DNA of 52,659 bases from Phycisphaerae bacterium (GCA_029260165.1 JAJDDT010000087.1:1-52659); one strand, 5' to 3'; counted from the first letter of the stretch, positions 8,275 to 16,636 are shown. Made by a program: numbers and translations. The notes: a model not told the origin generated them from the sequence alone.

Positions 8275-9164
8275 CACAGGCCTTCCGAAAAATATCGACC
8301 GATTAACGGATGGAGCCGTTGAACCGTCGCGCGATCCACGCCTGTCTTGTCCGACCAGATTCCCATGGCCAACGCATTTTGACAATCGCAGTTTCCGTGC
8401 GACGCTGCCAGTTTCGGAATCACGCTTTCAATCAATCTCGTCGCCGCGGTACACGCCACCTTCATGTTCCCAATGATCTCCTGCAACAATGTACTCTTAT
8501 CGGCACCTTCGGCGTGCGGTCGCCAACAGTCGTAGTCCGTCGGCAGGGCAATCAATGCGTAGCACATCTCCGCCTCGCGCGCGAGCTTCGCCTCCGGCAT
8601 CACCGTCATGCCGATCAGGTCGCCACCCCACATCTGATGCATATGCGACTCCGCCCGTGTCGAAAACTGAGGCCCTTCCATGCACACATACGTTCCGCCA
8701 TCATGCACTTTCAAATCCGTCTCACGCGAGGTTTGCAACAGCGTCTCCCGCAGCGACGGACAGAACGGGTCAGCCATCTCAATGTGCGCGACGATTCCGT
8801 CATCAAAAAACGTCCCAACCCGTCGATGCGTCTTGTCGATGACCTGATCCGCCAACACCAGATGCCCAGGCTCGATCCGCTCCTGCAAACTTCCGACCGC
8901 CCCTGTCGCAATGATTCGCGTCACGCCGAGTTTCTTCAACGCGAAAATGTTCGCCCGATACGGAACGGTCGACGGATTCAAATGATGCCCAGGACCATGA
9001 CGACTCAGAAACAAACACGACACGCCCTCGATCTCCGACTCCAGTATAGGCCCGCTCGGTGGCCCGAATGGCGTGTCGACGACAATTTCGCGCACGTCTG
9101 CCCGTTGAGCAAACGTCTCCCCAATTCCCGAACCGCCGATAAACGCCGGTTTTTCTGCACCCAT
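8274..9164 (-). CDS. mtnP: S-methyl-5'-thioadenosine phosphorylase
   Basis: A 296-residue enzyme of the purine nucleoside phosphorylase family. It splits methylthioadenosine with phosphate into adenine and methylthioribose-1-phosphate, the first step of methionine salvage. Visible motifs are the N-terminal phosphate loop FIGGSGIGE, SRHGPGHHLNPSTVPYRAN, ATGAVGSL, the family signature YVCMEGPQFSTRAES, and the acidic base-binding segment ALPTDYDCW; the TDYDCW form is the methylthioadenosine-type rather than guanosine-type variant. GGAGG lies 7 nt before the ATG at 9164, which fixes the start over an in-frame ATG at 9215. The other methionine-salvage genes are not in the window. The downstream partner is the propeller protein, an unexpected pairing. 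Confidence 0.93.
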   Translation of the reverse strand: MGAEKPAFIGGSGIGETFAQRADVREIVVDTPFGPPSGPILESEIEGVSCLFLSRHGPGHHLNPSTVPYRANIFALKKLGVTRIIATGAVGSLQERIEPGHLVLADQVIDKTHRRVGTFFDDGIVAHIEMADPFCPSLRETLLQTSRETDLKVHDGGTYVCMEGPQFSTRAESHMHQMWGGDLIGMTVMPEAKLAREAEMCYALIALPTDYDCWRPHAEGADKSTLLQEIIGNMKVACTAATRLIESVIPKLAASHGNCDCQNALAMGIWSDKTGVDRATVQRLHPLIGRYFSEGL

Positions 9165-9545
9165 ACGAACCTCCTCCAGGCTGATCAATCGAGCATCAAA
9201 TGTATGCACGAACAATTACAGGTATGGCCCATTGCCGCAATCCCCGTCAATCAGAACGACGCCTTCGGCTCCGGGCGACGAACGATGGGCTGACTCGCCC
9301 AATGTGCGAACCTGTTCGCGACGCGATACCAACCGAGGGGTCACCATACACCCCTCGTCTCGGCAGGCAAAGAAAAACCAGAGGCGCAAGCCATTCAAAA
9401 TCAATATCTTACCGCGAGTTTCGGCAGATTCTGCCCCGTTTGGCACGCCCCATGCTTGATTACAAATCACATGTCGCGGAAACGGCATGAATGAAAACAG
9501 AAAAGTAACAAGACCCCATTTCACCTAATTGACAGGAGATTTGTC
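9165..9545. other. Divergent intergenic region
   Basis: No gene supported. It holds an 8-bp inverted repeat, CGAGGGGT / ACCCCTCG, at 9334-9357 that lacks a T run on either strand, and a sigma-54-like promoter at 9441-9456 for the + gene. Short open frames here look like chance. Confidence 0.5.
9441..9456 (+). promoter_or_regulatory. Candidate sigma-54 (-24/-12) promoter
   Basis: TGGCAC, five bases, then ATGCT. The essential GG (9442-9443) and GC (9454-9455) are separated by exactly ten bases, as the -24/-12 consensus requires. The one deviation is A for T at the first -12 base. Initiation near 9466 would give an approximately 80-nt leader for the coiled-coil gene at 9546. No enhancer site was identified. 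Confidence 0.45.
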
Positions 9546-9926
9546 ATGCAGTCCCTACCCGTTTTCAAGCGTTCGCTCGTCGCCCTCGCAGCCGTCGTGA
9601 TCTTCGCTTCAACAACCCAGGCAGCCGAAAGGTCATCGCTCCGTGAATTGTTAACCGAGCTTGAATCGTTGGAGAAGCAGTTTGCGGAATTCACGGTGGG
9701 CGTGAAGGAGATTGGAGCCAGGCTCGCGGCAGTCGAAGATACGATCGGCAAACTCACCGCCATCATGAAAGACAACCCAGGCGTGCGTGTACGCGAAGCC
9801 CTGGATAGTGCCGTCGCGGAGCGAGAGGTCACACTAAGATCGCTCGCAGACGCCGAAGGCAAGCTGACCGCAACCGGCAAGCGGATCGCTATTGTCAGGC
9901 GAGCCATCAAGGCAATGACCGGATAG
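9546..9926 (+). CDS. Small secreted coiled-coil protein
   Basis: A 126-residue precursor: signal peptide (SLVALAAVVIFASTTQAAE), then about 95 residues of heptad-rich helix (LRELLTELESLEKQFAEF, LAAVEDTIGKL) with no cysteines. AGGAGA 7 nt before the ATG sets the start. A strong hairpin with a T run follows the stop, so the gene is a monocistronic unit, possibly under sigma-54 control. I recognise no family; a periplasmic structural or adaptor role is possible but unproven. Confidence 0.8.
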   Translation: MQSLPVFKRSLVALAAVVIFASTTQAAERSSLRELLTELESLEKQFAEFTVGVKEIGARLAAVEDTIGKLTAIMKDNPGVRVREALDSAVAEREVTLRSLADAEGKLTATGKRIAIVRRAIKAMTG

Positions 9927-9947
9927 CGCGATCGGGCCGTACACATA

Positions 9948-10000
9948 GACAAGGCGGAGCTGTCACCCGTTCCGGTGGCAGCTCCGCCTGTCCAGGTTTT
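9948..10000 (+). terminator. Strong Rho-independent terminator
   Basis: Arms AGGCGGAGCTG (9952-9962) and CAGCTCCGCCT (9979-9989) pair perfectly. The stem extends inward through CACC/GGTG and outward through GAC/GTC past one bulged A. AGGTTTT follows on the + strand. It separates the convergent coiled-coil and fpg genes. Confidence 0.8.
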
Positions 10001-10818
10001 TACAAACCCAACACCTGACAATTCGGACAAAAATGCGTCGATCGACCCGCCGCCACGATTTTTTCGATCACCACACCGCACGTCCGACAGCCCTGCCCAT
10101 CCCGACGATAAACCCGATGCTTCTGTTGAAAACCACCCGGTGCTCCGTCCGGATCGCGATAGTCCATCAGGGTCGTCCCGCGATGCTTGATCGCAGTCCG
10201 CAACACACTCCGCACCGCCCGCCACAACCCACGACGCTCATCCTCCGTCAGGTCCGACGCAATCGTCATCGGATGAACCCCGGCACGATGCAACGCTTCA
10301 TCCACATAAATATTCCCCAACCCCGCGATCACCGCCTGATCCATCAACAACGCCTTCACCTGCCGACGACGATCCAACAGCCCACAAAACCCCCGCGACG
10401 AAATCTCCAAAGGCTCGGGCCCCAACAATCCCAACCGCTTCCCGACGACCGCCTCGTCCGCCGCAAACAACCAAACCCCGCCAAACCGCCGCGGATCACG
10501 AAACCGCAACTCCACCCCACCCGCAAACCCGACCCGCAAATGCGTATGCGTTTCCAACTCCGCCTCGCGCGTCACCACCGCCAACCGCCCACTCATCCCC
10601 AACCCGAACACCAGCTTCTCCCCCGTCTCAAACACGACGATCACTCGCTTACCCCGACGGTACGCCCGCTCGACACGCACCCCCGGCAACTTCGTCAGCC
10701 GATCCACCCGCCCCCGAAAAACATCCCCACGCAACAACACCACCCCGCCCACGACGCGTCCCACCAACGCTTCGTCCAACGCCCGAGCAATCGTTTCCGC
10801 TTCCGGTAATTCCGGCAT
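10000..10818 (-). CDS. mutM: Formamidopyrimidine-DNA glycosylase
   Basis: A 272-residue base-excision repair enzyme that removes 8-oxoguanine and formamidopyrimidines and then cleaves the abasic strand. The catalytic N terminus is MPELPEAETIA, with Pro2 as nucleophile and Glu3, which fixes the start; Lys57 is in RRGKRVIVVF. The H2TH segment contains GLGNIYVDEALHRAGVHP. The C-terminal zinc finger has CRTCG and FCPNC, preceded by QQKHRVYRRDGQGC. No Shine-Dalgarno sequence is present; instead a -10-like TATACT lies six bases upstream of the ATG, suggesting a leaderless transcript. The gene diverges from the zinc-ribbon genes. Confidence 0.96.
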   Translation of the reverse strand: MPELPEAETIARALDEALVGRVVGGVVLLRGDVFRGRVDRLTKLPGVRVERAYRRGKRVIVVFETGEKLVFGLGMSGRLAVVTREAELETHTHLRVGFAGGVELRFRDPRRFGGVWLFAADEAVVGKRLGLLGPEPLEISSRGFCGLLDRRRQVKALLMDQAVIAGLGNIYVDEALHRAGVHPMTIASDLTEDERRGLWRAVRSVLRTAIKHRGTTLMDYRDPDGAPGGFQQKHRVYRRDGQGCRTCGVVIEKIVAAGRSTHFCPNCQVLGL

Positions 10819-10824
10819 GGCCGT

Positions 10825-10830
10825 AGTATA
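10825..10830 (-). promoter_or_regulatory. -10 box placing the fpg start at +1 (leaderless)
   Basis: TATACT on the minus strand, six bases before the ATG of fpg. Normal initiation about seven bases downstream of the -10 would begin at the A of the ATG. The -35 region is weak. The same arrangement is seen at 31864-31869. Confidence 0.5.
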
Positions 10831-10867
10831 GCCGAGACAACCGACACCCGAATACGGCGATCGTCAC

Positions 10868-11434
10868 ATGCGCAAGGAAAACCGAATCACGCTCATCATG
10901 GCGACGCTGGTATTGCTGCCAGTGTTCACATCGGTCGCCGCACACATCGCCGGCAGAATCGCCGCGAATTCAACCAAACCCATGACGGTACAATTCGTCG
11001 CGGGAGCAATGTTGGCGGGCATGGTCCTTTGGTTCTTCTTCACATTGCCCTTGAAGGCTGCCTACGACGTTGCCATGGCGTGGGAACGGTGCACGACGCA
11101 TCAGCGTATCAAGCGGTTTTTTCCCATCGTCGGGGGGATGTTGTTCGGGCTTGCTGCCGAATTCTTCATGTATTTCATGATGGCGCGCTCGATGTTTGGC
11201 AGAGGCCGCGTTTCATCGACAAGTGGTGTCGCATACTTCTTCGGACCATTCACATTCATTCTTCCTGCGATGATCGCCGGATATGTATTCGGTTTCGTTG
11301 TCGGCTGGATTGCACGGCGATATGTGGCTGATACGCCGGACGATCTGCGACCATCCTGCCTGAATTGCGGATATTCCTTACGCGGCCTGGAACATAACAC
11401 CTGCCCGGAATGCGGAACCGAGAGCGCGGAATAG
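10868..11434 (+). CDS. Membrane protein with C-terminal zinc ribbon (tandem copy 1)
   Basis: A 188-residue protein with four or so hydrophobic segments and a C-terminal ribbon CLNCGYSLRGL..CPECG. It starts MRKENRITLIM, almost the same as the next gene (MRRENRITLIM), and the two share FGPFTFILP-like and GWIARR-like segments, so they are tandem duplicates. The ribbon has the same CxxCGY..CPECG plan as the proteins at 137-991 and 1040-1906, but the membrane parts differ. No clear Shine-Dalgarno sequence. Function unknown. Confidence 0.8.
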   Translation: MRKENRITLIMATLVLLPVFTSVAAHIAGRIAANSTKPMTVQFVAGAMLAGMVLWFFFTLPLKAAYDVAMAWERCTTHQRIKRFFPIVGGMLFGLAAEFFMYFMMARSMFGRGRVSSTSGVAYFFGPFTFILPAMIAGYVFGFVVGWIARRYVADTPDDLRPSCLNCGYSLRGLEHNTCPECGTESAE

Positions 11435-11443
11435 CCTACGATT

Positions 11444-11456
11444 CCAGAAATTCTGG
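11444..11456. promoter_or_regulatory. 13-bp palindrome upstream of second tandem copy
   Basis: CCAGAA-A-TTCTGG is a perfect dyad between the two tandem genes, just left of a TAGTAT that could serve as a -10 box. It could be an operator, but there is only one copy and no known match, so this is tentative. Confidence 0.25.
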
Positions 11457-11508
11457 TATCGGTGTAGTATTATCACACCAACTGTTTTGCGGATATGGAG
11501 CCCCATTC

Positions 11509-12081
11509 ATGCGCAGGGAGAACCGAATCACGCTCATTATGCTCGTCGCTGTCACTTTGCCGGCGCTAAATATCACCATTGCGCACTGGGTCGGTTGGCT
11601 GATCGGGAATTCCAGGACACAACTCTCAGCACAGCTGGCTGCCTCGTGGTTCCTGTCCGGATGGCCGACTCTGTTGCTTTTCGTCTTGCCTCTGAAACGC
11701 CTCTATGATTGCGCGGTTGCCTGGGGATTTTCGTCTACTCATCAACGAATAGCACAATTGTACCCCGTCATCGGGGCAATGTGCCTCGGCTTGGTGGCTC
11801 AGTTCCTCATGTATTTTGCGCTCGCAAGTAGCAGATACGATGGCGTTTACACCCGTGGTGAATCTACGAACGGAATAGCCTACGCCTTTGGACCGTTCAC
11901 GTTTGTTCTGCCCATGATGATCGGCGGACACATTGTCGGACTTTTTGTCGGGTGGCTTGCCAGACGCCTTACAAGGGACAATTCAGATGAATTTGGCCCC
12001 TACTGCATGCATTGCGGGTATTCCTTACGCGGATTGACGCACGACACTTGCCCTGAATGCGGCGGTAAAAAAGTGGAATGA
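11509..12081 (+). CDS. Membrane protein with C-terminal zinc ribbon (tandem copy 2)
   Basis: A 190-residue paralog of the preceding gene with the same order of membrane segments and the ribbon CMHCGYSLRGL..CPECG near the C terminus. GGAG at 11496-11499, eight bases before the ATG at 11509, chooses this start over the longer open frame from 11410, which would overlap the preceding gene. Its stop is one base from the end of the convergent epimerase-like gene. Function unknown. Confidence 0.82.
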   Translation: MRRENRITLIMLVAVTLPALNITIAHWVGWLIGNSRTQLSAQLAASWFLSGWPTLLLFVLPLKRLYDCAVAWGFSSTHQRIAQLYPVIGAMCLGLVAQFLMYFALASSRYDGVYTRGESTNGIAYAFGPFTFVLPMMIGGHIVGLFVGWLARRLTRDNSDEFGPYCMHCGYSLRGLTHDTCPECGGKKVE

Positions 12082-12082
12082 A

Positions 12083-12973
12083 TTACGCTTGCAACAACTC
12101 CACAACCGTCTGCCGCAACACATCGTCTCTACCAAACACCATCCCCAACCCCCGCAGCTTTCCCGTCTCTATCCTGTGCTTCGCTCCCTTGTTCAACGAC
12201 GTAATCGTCGACGCACTCCCCGTCAACACCTTCGCAATCCCCGCCACCCGCTCAGCCGACACATACATGTCGTAGCAATTGTACATCTGCCCCGCCACAC
12301 CGTCGGCTGTCAGCAGAATCTCAACCGCCTTCGCAACGTCATCCGCATGAACCTCCTTGCCACCCCTGGCTGACTCGATCGCCTCTCCGCACTTGACCGC
12401 CTGCACGAGGTCATACCACTTGCTCGCGGACGCGGGCCTCGCCATCCCATAGATCCCCGTAGGTCTGACCGCGCAAATATCATACCCATGACCCAAACCA
12501 TACGAACACACGAACTGCTCCACCGCAGCCTTGTGCGCACCGTAGTGCGACTTCGCCCACGTCGGATGGGCTTCATCCAACGCCCGATCCTCCAGAATCA
12601 CCTCATGCACCGCGCACGTCGAAATGAACACGAACCGTGGTACCCCAGCCTCCCGGGCAGCCTCGATCAATCGAATCGTCCCCAACACGTTGCGATCCAC
12701 AAACTCCGCCAAATCCCCCTCCGCCCCGCGAAAACCACGCCCCGGTCGCCACAACGCCGCATGAACCACAGCCTCCGTCCCCTCCACGATTCCCGCCGTC
12801 GAGGCCGCATCATTCAACTCCCCAGCCACCCACTCGATGTTGCCATCATCCGCAAACCCACCTCGATCACTCCCGGACCGAAACCAGCACCGACAGCGAT
12901 GCCCCGCCCCCGTCAACCGATTCACAACATAGCGACCCAGAAACCCCGTCGCGCCGGTTACCGCCACGTTCAT
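12083..12973 (-). CDS. NAD(P)-dependent epimerase/dehydratase (extended SDR)
   Basis: A 296-residue Rossmann-fold enzyme of the extended short-chain dehydrogenase family. The dinucleotide-binding motif TGATGFLG starts at residue 7. Further motifs are AVVHAALW (active-site approach), FVFISTCAV, the catalytic pair in YGAHKAAVEQF (Tyr-x3-Lys), and VRPTGIYG. Family members epimerise, dehydrate or reduce nucleotide sugars or related carbonyls; the substrate here cannot be assigned. TTG at 12976 precedes the ATG at 12973. It is convergent with the zinc-ribbon pair, one base apart. Confidence 0.88.
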   Translation of the reverse strand: MNVAVTGATGFLGRYVVNRLTGAGHRCRCWFRSGSDRGGFADDGNIEWVAGELNDAASTAGIVEGTEAVVHAALWRPGRGFRGAEGDLAEFVDRNVLGTIRLIEAAREAGVPRFVFISTCAVHEVILEDRALDEAHPTWAKSHYGAHKAAVEQFVCSYGLGHGYDICAVRPTGIYGMARPASASKWYDLVQAVKCGEAIESARGGKEVHADDVAKAVEILLTADGVAGQMYNCYDMYVSAERVAGIAKVLTGSASTITSLNKGAKHRIETGKLRGLGMVFGRDDVLRQTVVELLQA

Positions 12974-13034
12974 CAAACACCCTCACAATCGAAATGGAAA
13001 AACATGGAAGAATACCGAAAATTCTCAATCCTGC

Positions 13035-13060
13035 TGTAGCGTCGCCTTTTGTGGGCGGCG
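13035..13060 (+). repeat. Dispersed hairpin repeat, copy 4
   Basis: TGTAGC, arm GTCGCCT, loop TTTGT, arm GGGCGGC. Compared with the consensus arms GTCACCC/GGGTGAC, the A-T pair has become G-C on both sides, a compensatory change; two other positions become G-T wobbles. The orientation is opposite to copies 1-3. Confidence 0.75.
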
Positions 13061-13067
13061 GGCCTGT

Positions 13068-13709
13068 TCAGTCGTCAAGGCAGGTGCTGTCAACAGTCAA
13101 ATGACGGAAACCAATCGTTGGTTGGCGGTGCGGCCTGCGCTTTCTGATTCGGCGCAATCCGTGCACACCGAAGAACAGAACCGACATCGCCATCTCGTCG
13201 CCCATCGTGCCACAGAAGTTGATTTCGATGATCGGGATGACAGGCTGATCGACGGCGTCGCAGACACCGTCGGGCGGCAGATCGACGAATTCGCAGGCGT
13301 CGCATCGGACGCCGGTGAACCTGGCGGGCGTATCCTCAGTCGCGGACGGTACAGCCGTAAAAGGGTCGATGGTGACAACACGTCCGTTGAGCGCGACCCA
13401 CCAGAGCGTTCGGAAACCGTCGCCGTCATCGAAGAACTCAATGAATCCCGCTGGTTGATTATCAAAAAAAACGTTGTTGTCGGCGTCGACGCGTGTGTCT
13501 TCCAGGACTGTGTCGGACTCTGTGACAATCATCAATCGGGCGGGCGGGTCGGACAGAACGACGAGTTGGGCGTTCTCCGCGTTGACGATGCCGCAGATCG
13601 ATCCGGAAATATTCGGGTCGTCCGTGAACTGGTCCCACGCCGTCTGGGCTGTCGCCTGTGTTGCTACCAGAAAGAACGTCATGATCGCAATGGTGGATAT
13701 CGAACGCAT
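13068..13709 (-). CDS. Secreted hypothetical protein with sorting-like C-terminal tail
   Basis: A 213-residue precursor. The signal peptide STIAIMTFFLVATQATAQ follows the ATG at 13709, which has GGAG nine bases upstream. The mature part has no recognised domain; it contains a pair of cysteines in VRCDACEFVD. Near the C terminus a CGTMG motif, a hydrophobic segment (MAMSVLFFGVHGL) and a basic cluster (RRIRKRR) occur in that order, resembling tripartite CTERM sorting signals. Unusually, about 20 further residues follow the basic cluster. Function unknown. Confidence 0.72.
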   Translation of the reverse strand: MRSISTIAIMTFFLVATQATAQTAWDQFTDDPNISGSICGIVNAENAQLVVLSDPPARLMIVTESDTVLEDTRVDADNNVFFDNQPAGFIEFFDDGDGFRTLWWVALNGRVVTIDPFTAVPSATEDTPARFTGVRCDACEFVDLPPDGVCDAVDQPVIPIIEINFCGTMGDEMAMSVLFFGVHGLRRIRKRRPHRQPTIGFRHLTVDSTCLDD

Positions 13710-13880
13710 GGAATATGTCTCCTCGAACATGTGTGGCCACAGGCGACCCTGAATCGCCGACAGGTTGACCCATTATGGTGGACACAAAGTGGGCTGTCAC
13801 GTTGGTTCGTATTTTGTCTGACGGTTGTCCCGTGTGAATCTTCTTGCGATGTGGTCAGTCTGACCGTAAAAGTTCGTGTG

Positions 13881-14150
13881 ATGATTCGCCGAACGGTCTA
13901 TTTCACGGGTGAGGTGCAGGGGGTGTTTTTCCGTGCGACAACGCGTGATATCGCGGGCAGCTACGACGTGGTGGGAACCGTGCGGAATCTTCGCGATGGT
14001 CGGGTGGAGTTGATCGCGGAAGGCGAATCGGAGGAAATCGACGGGTTTGTGTCAGCCGTCAGCAAGGCGAAGCGGGGATTCATCGACGAGGTAACGTCCA
14101 ATAACAGCGATGCAACGGGGGAGTTTTCCGGGTTTGCGGTTGCTCTGTAG
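13881..14150 (+). CDS. acyP: Acylphosphatase
   Basis: An 89-residue enzyme that hydrolyses carboxyl-phosphate bonds of acylphosphates. The family signature GEVQGVFFRATTRD contains the phosphate-binding loop and catalytic Arg, and GTVRNLRDGRVELIAEG contains the catalytic Asn. Length is normal for the family. The ATG at 13881 is chosen because the barrel starts just after it; no clear Shine-Dalgarno sequence is seen and an in-frame GTG lies at 13878. It diverges from the secreted protein at 13068. Confidence 0.93.
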   Translation: MIRRTVYFTGEVQGVFFRATTRDIAGSYDVVGTVRNLRDGRVELIAEGESEEIDGFVSAVSKAKRGFIDEVTSNNSDATGEFSGFAVAL

Positions 14151-14402
14151 TCTGTTCTGCTGATCTCCGGTTTCTCTCCTCGCACAATTCATGGTCGTGG
14201 ATCATTGGTGGTTTCCCGCGTATTTTGCGATTCATGCCGGTTCATGATCGCTGGTGGTGATAAAATTCAGTTTCCACTCAAGCGTTTCAGGCGGTCTACC
14301 CGATAACGTTCGCATGGTCGTGGGAGCGGCAGATTCTCTCTTTTCTGGCGAGCCGCGCTAACGAAGATACCAAGTCACTTCGGTGCGAGATGGAGATGGC
14401 CG

Positions 14403-15725
14403 ATGATCCGTCCGTTTGTTACAAAACTGCATGTCCGGGGTCTGATGGTGGCGATGGCGTTGCTCGCCGTCTCCTGCCCGGTTACGCTGGCACAGTCACC
14501 AGATGAGCTTAAAGAGCTTCGCGAGGAGTTGGAAAAGAGTCGCGAGCTGATTGAGCGGCTATCCAATCGCGTGGAACAACTTGAGAAACGGGGAACCACC
14601 AGTGGTGCCCCAACAGGGGACCCTGGTGACATGGGGGCTCGATTTGACGAGCAGGATGAACGCCTGGAAGAGCTTGAAAACACGCTTTTTGACCTTGATA
14701 CACGGGTTGGCGATCGGGCCATCGTTCATGCGTTCGATGCTGAAGAGCTGGACATAGGCGGATTCATCACCCAGAGCTTCACGCTGTCAACGGGTCAGGA
14801 CGACAGCAACGCGAGTTTTAACCAAACATTGGTCGAAATCCTGATAAAGGCCAAGATTGACGAGAAGTGGGACTTTTTCACAGCGTTGGGATTTCTGCGT
14901 GAAGCGGATCTGGACTTTACCAATCGGAATGAACCGGACTTTCGTCCGCACGCGAATCGGGTACCCCAGATTATCGCCTGGGCAAATTATCGACAGAGCG
15001 ATGCGTTCAATCTCCAGATCGGTCGCTTTGTAACACCCCACGGTATCATCAATATCGAGCATTTCCCACCGGTATTGCTCGACATCAATCAGCCGCAGTT
15101 CCTGAGGCCTTTCTCCGGGGAAACGATTTTTCAGAACTTCACCATCGGTGCACAGGTCCACGGTAAGGTTTTTCTCGGAGCCAACGACGAAGACGAACTG
15201 CAATATAACGTTTACGCAGGTGCCTTCGCGGACAATCCTGAGGAGATTCGCGTCGGTGGTCGCGTCGGGTACACGTTTGGTGATTCCGGATTCACCCTTG
15301 GGGTCAACTACATGCACGGTCGACGCGAGGGTCGAGGCCCCGGCGCTTTGGGTGGGTTGTCCATTGTCGGTAGTCGAAGCCTGACAAACAACGATTTCAA
15401 TGTTGTTGGTGCAGATATTTTGTATGACAAGGGCCGACTCCTTTGGAAGAACGAGTTTTTCATCAGTCTCGAGGAAGGCCTGGAGAATCGGATTGGTTTT
15501 TATACGCAACCTGCGTGGCGAATCAATGACAAGTGGAGTACCTTCTACCGGTTTGACTATCTCGATCCGGGCCAGAGTCTCGGGCACAGCACAGAACATG
15601 TGCTTGGTGTGAATTTCCTTCCCAATGACAATATCCGGTTGCGAGCCGAATACATCTTCAAGCAGTTGAATAATCCGAGTGCCGACGTAGGCATTTTCCA
15701 GTTATCCGCGACTCTTAGTTTCTAA
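14403..15725 (+). CDS. Outer-membrane porin with N-terminal coiled coil
   Basis: A 440-residue precursor. After the signal peptide (LMVAMALLAVSCPVTLAQ) comes a coiled coil (LKELREELEKSRELIERL) at about residues 36-65 and a second near 80-98, then a beta-rich barrel ending in a terminal Phe (QLSATLSF), the usual outer-membrane insertion signal. Segments such as FNLQIGRFVTPHGIINIEHF and WSTFYRFDYLD resemble phosphate-selective-type (OprO/OprP-like) porins; this subfamily call is tentative. GGAG seven bases upstream sets the start. It is followed by a PstS-like binding protein, which fits uptake or sensing of an oxyanion. Confidence 0.82.
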   Translation: MIRPFVTKLHVRGLMVAMALLAVSCPVTLAQSPDELKELREELEKSRELIERLSNRVEQLEKRGTTSGAPTGDPGDMGARFDEQDERLEELENTLFDLDTRVGDRAIVHAFDAEELDIGGFITQSFTLSTGQDDSNASFNQTLVEILIKAKIDEKWDFFTALGFLREADLDFTNRNEPDFRPHANRVPQIIAWANYRQSDAFNLQIGRFVTPHGIINIEHFPPVLLDINQPQFLRPFSGETIFQNFTIGAQVHGKVFLGANDEDELQYNVYAGAFADNPEEIRVGGRVGYTFGDSGFTLGVNYMHGRREGRGPGALGGLSIVGSRSLTNNDFNVVGADILYDKGRLLWKNEFFISLEEGLENRIGFYTQPAWRINDKWSTFYRFDYLDPGQSLGHSTEHVLGVNFLPNDNIRLRAEYIFKQLNNPSADVGIFQLSATLSF

Positions 15726-15777
15726 GAGATATTGGGATGGGCATTGGAAATCAGGATCACGTAACAAGGATGTGACG

Positions 15778-16284
15778 ATGAAGAGTGCAGCAAAAAAACT
15801 GATTGTGTTCGTGGTTGTAGCCTGTGGGGCGGGTTGGTTGCTTCTTGACGGATCGGCGTTTGCGGCGAGTTCCAGCGGAGGAGGCGGCAAATTCGTCGTC
15901 GTCATCAACGCAAAAAACCCGATCAAGGGGCAGGGCAAGAGCGTTGGCGAATTACGTCAACTTGTGAAGCGCCTGTATCTCAAGGAGCGGAGCACATGGC
16001 CCAACGGTTCAGCGGAGGCCAAGCCGTTTAGTCGTCCGTCCGATGCTGAAGAACAAGCCGTCCTGATCAAGCATGTGCTTCAGATGTCTGAAGCTGAGTT
16101 GGCGGCGCATTGGATGTCGCTCAAGCAGAAGAACGGAACAACGCCGCCGCGAAAAGTGAAATCAGAGCGAATGCTCATGAAGTTTATTGGAAAGTTCGAC
16201 GGAGGATTTGGGGTTGCATCGGCTGAGTCAGCTCAAAAGCTGGGTGATGACCTGGCGGTGTTGTTTGAGATTCCCTCTTCCTGA
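15778..16284 (+). CDS. Small PstS-like phosphate-binding family protein
   Basis: A 168-residue secreted protein with a signal peptide (LIVFVVVACGAGWLLLDG..FAA). The mature part follows the short PstS-like pattern: FVVVINAKNPI, then ELRQLVKRLYLKERSTWPNG, a VLQMSEAELAAHWMSLKQ helix, GTTPPRKVKSERMLMKFI and FDGGFGVASAE. In related proteins these are F-L-G-K..W-P-dG, the A-x-Y/W helix and the final G-x-I-G-Y segment. Such proteins are about half the length of a classical PstS. AAGGA lies eight bases before the ATG at 15778. Placed 52 bp after the porin gene, so probably co-transcribed. Confidence 0.8.
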   Translation: MKSAAKKLIVFVVVACGAGWLLLDGSAFAASSSGGGGKFVVVINAKNPIKGQGKSVGELRQLVKRLYLKERSTWPNGSAEAKPFSRPSDAEEQAVLIKHVLQMSEAELAAHWMSLKQKNGTTPPRKVKSERMLMKFIGKFDGGFGVASAESAQKLGDDLAVLFEIPSS

Positions 16285-16357
16285 TTTAGATTGAAAACGG
16301 AACCATTTATTTGGTATTGGTCGAGTACGCCAAATTAACAAGAGCGAGGCAATTGAA

Positions 16358-16543
16358 ATGTCGAAGACGCGTCGAATAGTTCGGATCGTAGCTGCACTGG
16401 TCACTGTCCCGGTTGTTTTTCAGATGACATGCACCGCCACCACGCTTCAAAATGCCTTTGCGAACAGCCTGGGGGCGGCCATTACAACGTATGCGAATGC
16501 GCTGAGTCAGGATATCTCTGACACAATTGTGGATCGGATGTAA
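16358..16543 (+). CDS. Small putative lipoprotein
   Basis: A 61-residue peptide: basic N terminus (MSKTRRIVRIV), hydrophobic core (AALVTVPVVFQM) and a cysteine in FQMTC that resembles a lipobox, then about 35 polar residues (LQNAFANSLGAAITTYANAL). It follows the porin and binding-protein genes on the same strand and is followed by a strong terminator, which supports it being a real last gene of the unit. The lipobox is weak; other lipoproteins in the window read FQSAC and VQAGC. Function unknown. Confidence 0.6.
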   Translation: MSKTRRIVRIVAALVTVPVVFQMTCTATTLQNAFANSLGAAITTYANALSQDISDTIVDRM

Positions 16544-16636
16544 TCCCCGGGTCCGGGCGACCTGTCGGTTGTCTTGCATTGAGCCGACATCCGGGCGGGG
16601 GCGGTGAGTCGTCGGTCATCAATCCAGTCTGAAGAA

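Noticed and set aside
9334-9357. CGAGGGGT / ACCCCTCG hairpin as a terminator
   Set aside because: No T run on either strand; kept only as an inverted repeat within the intergenic entry.
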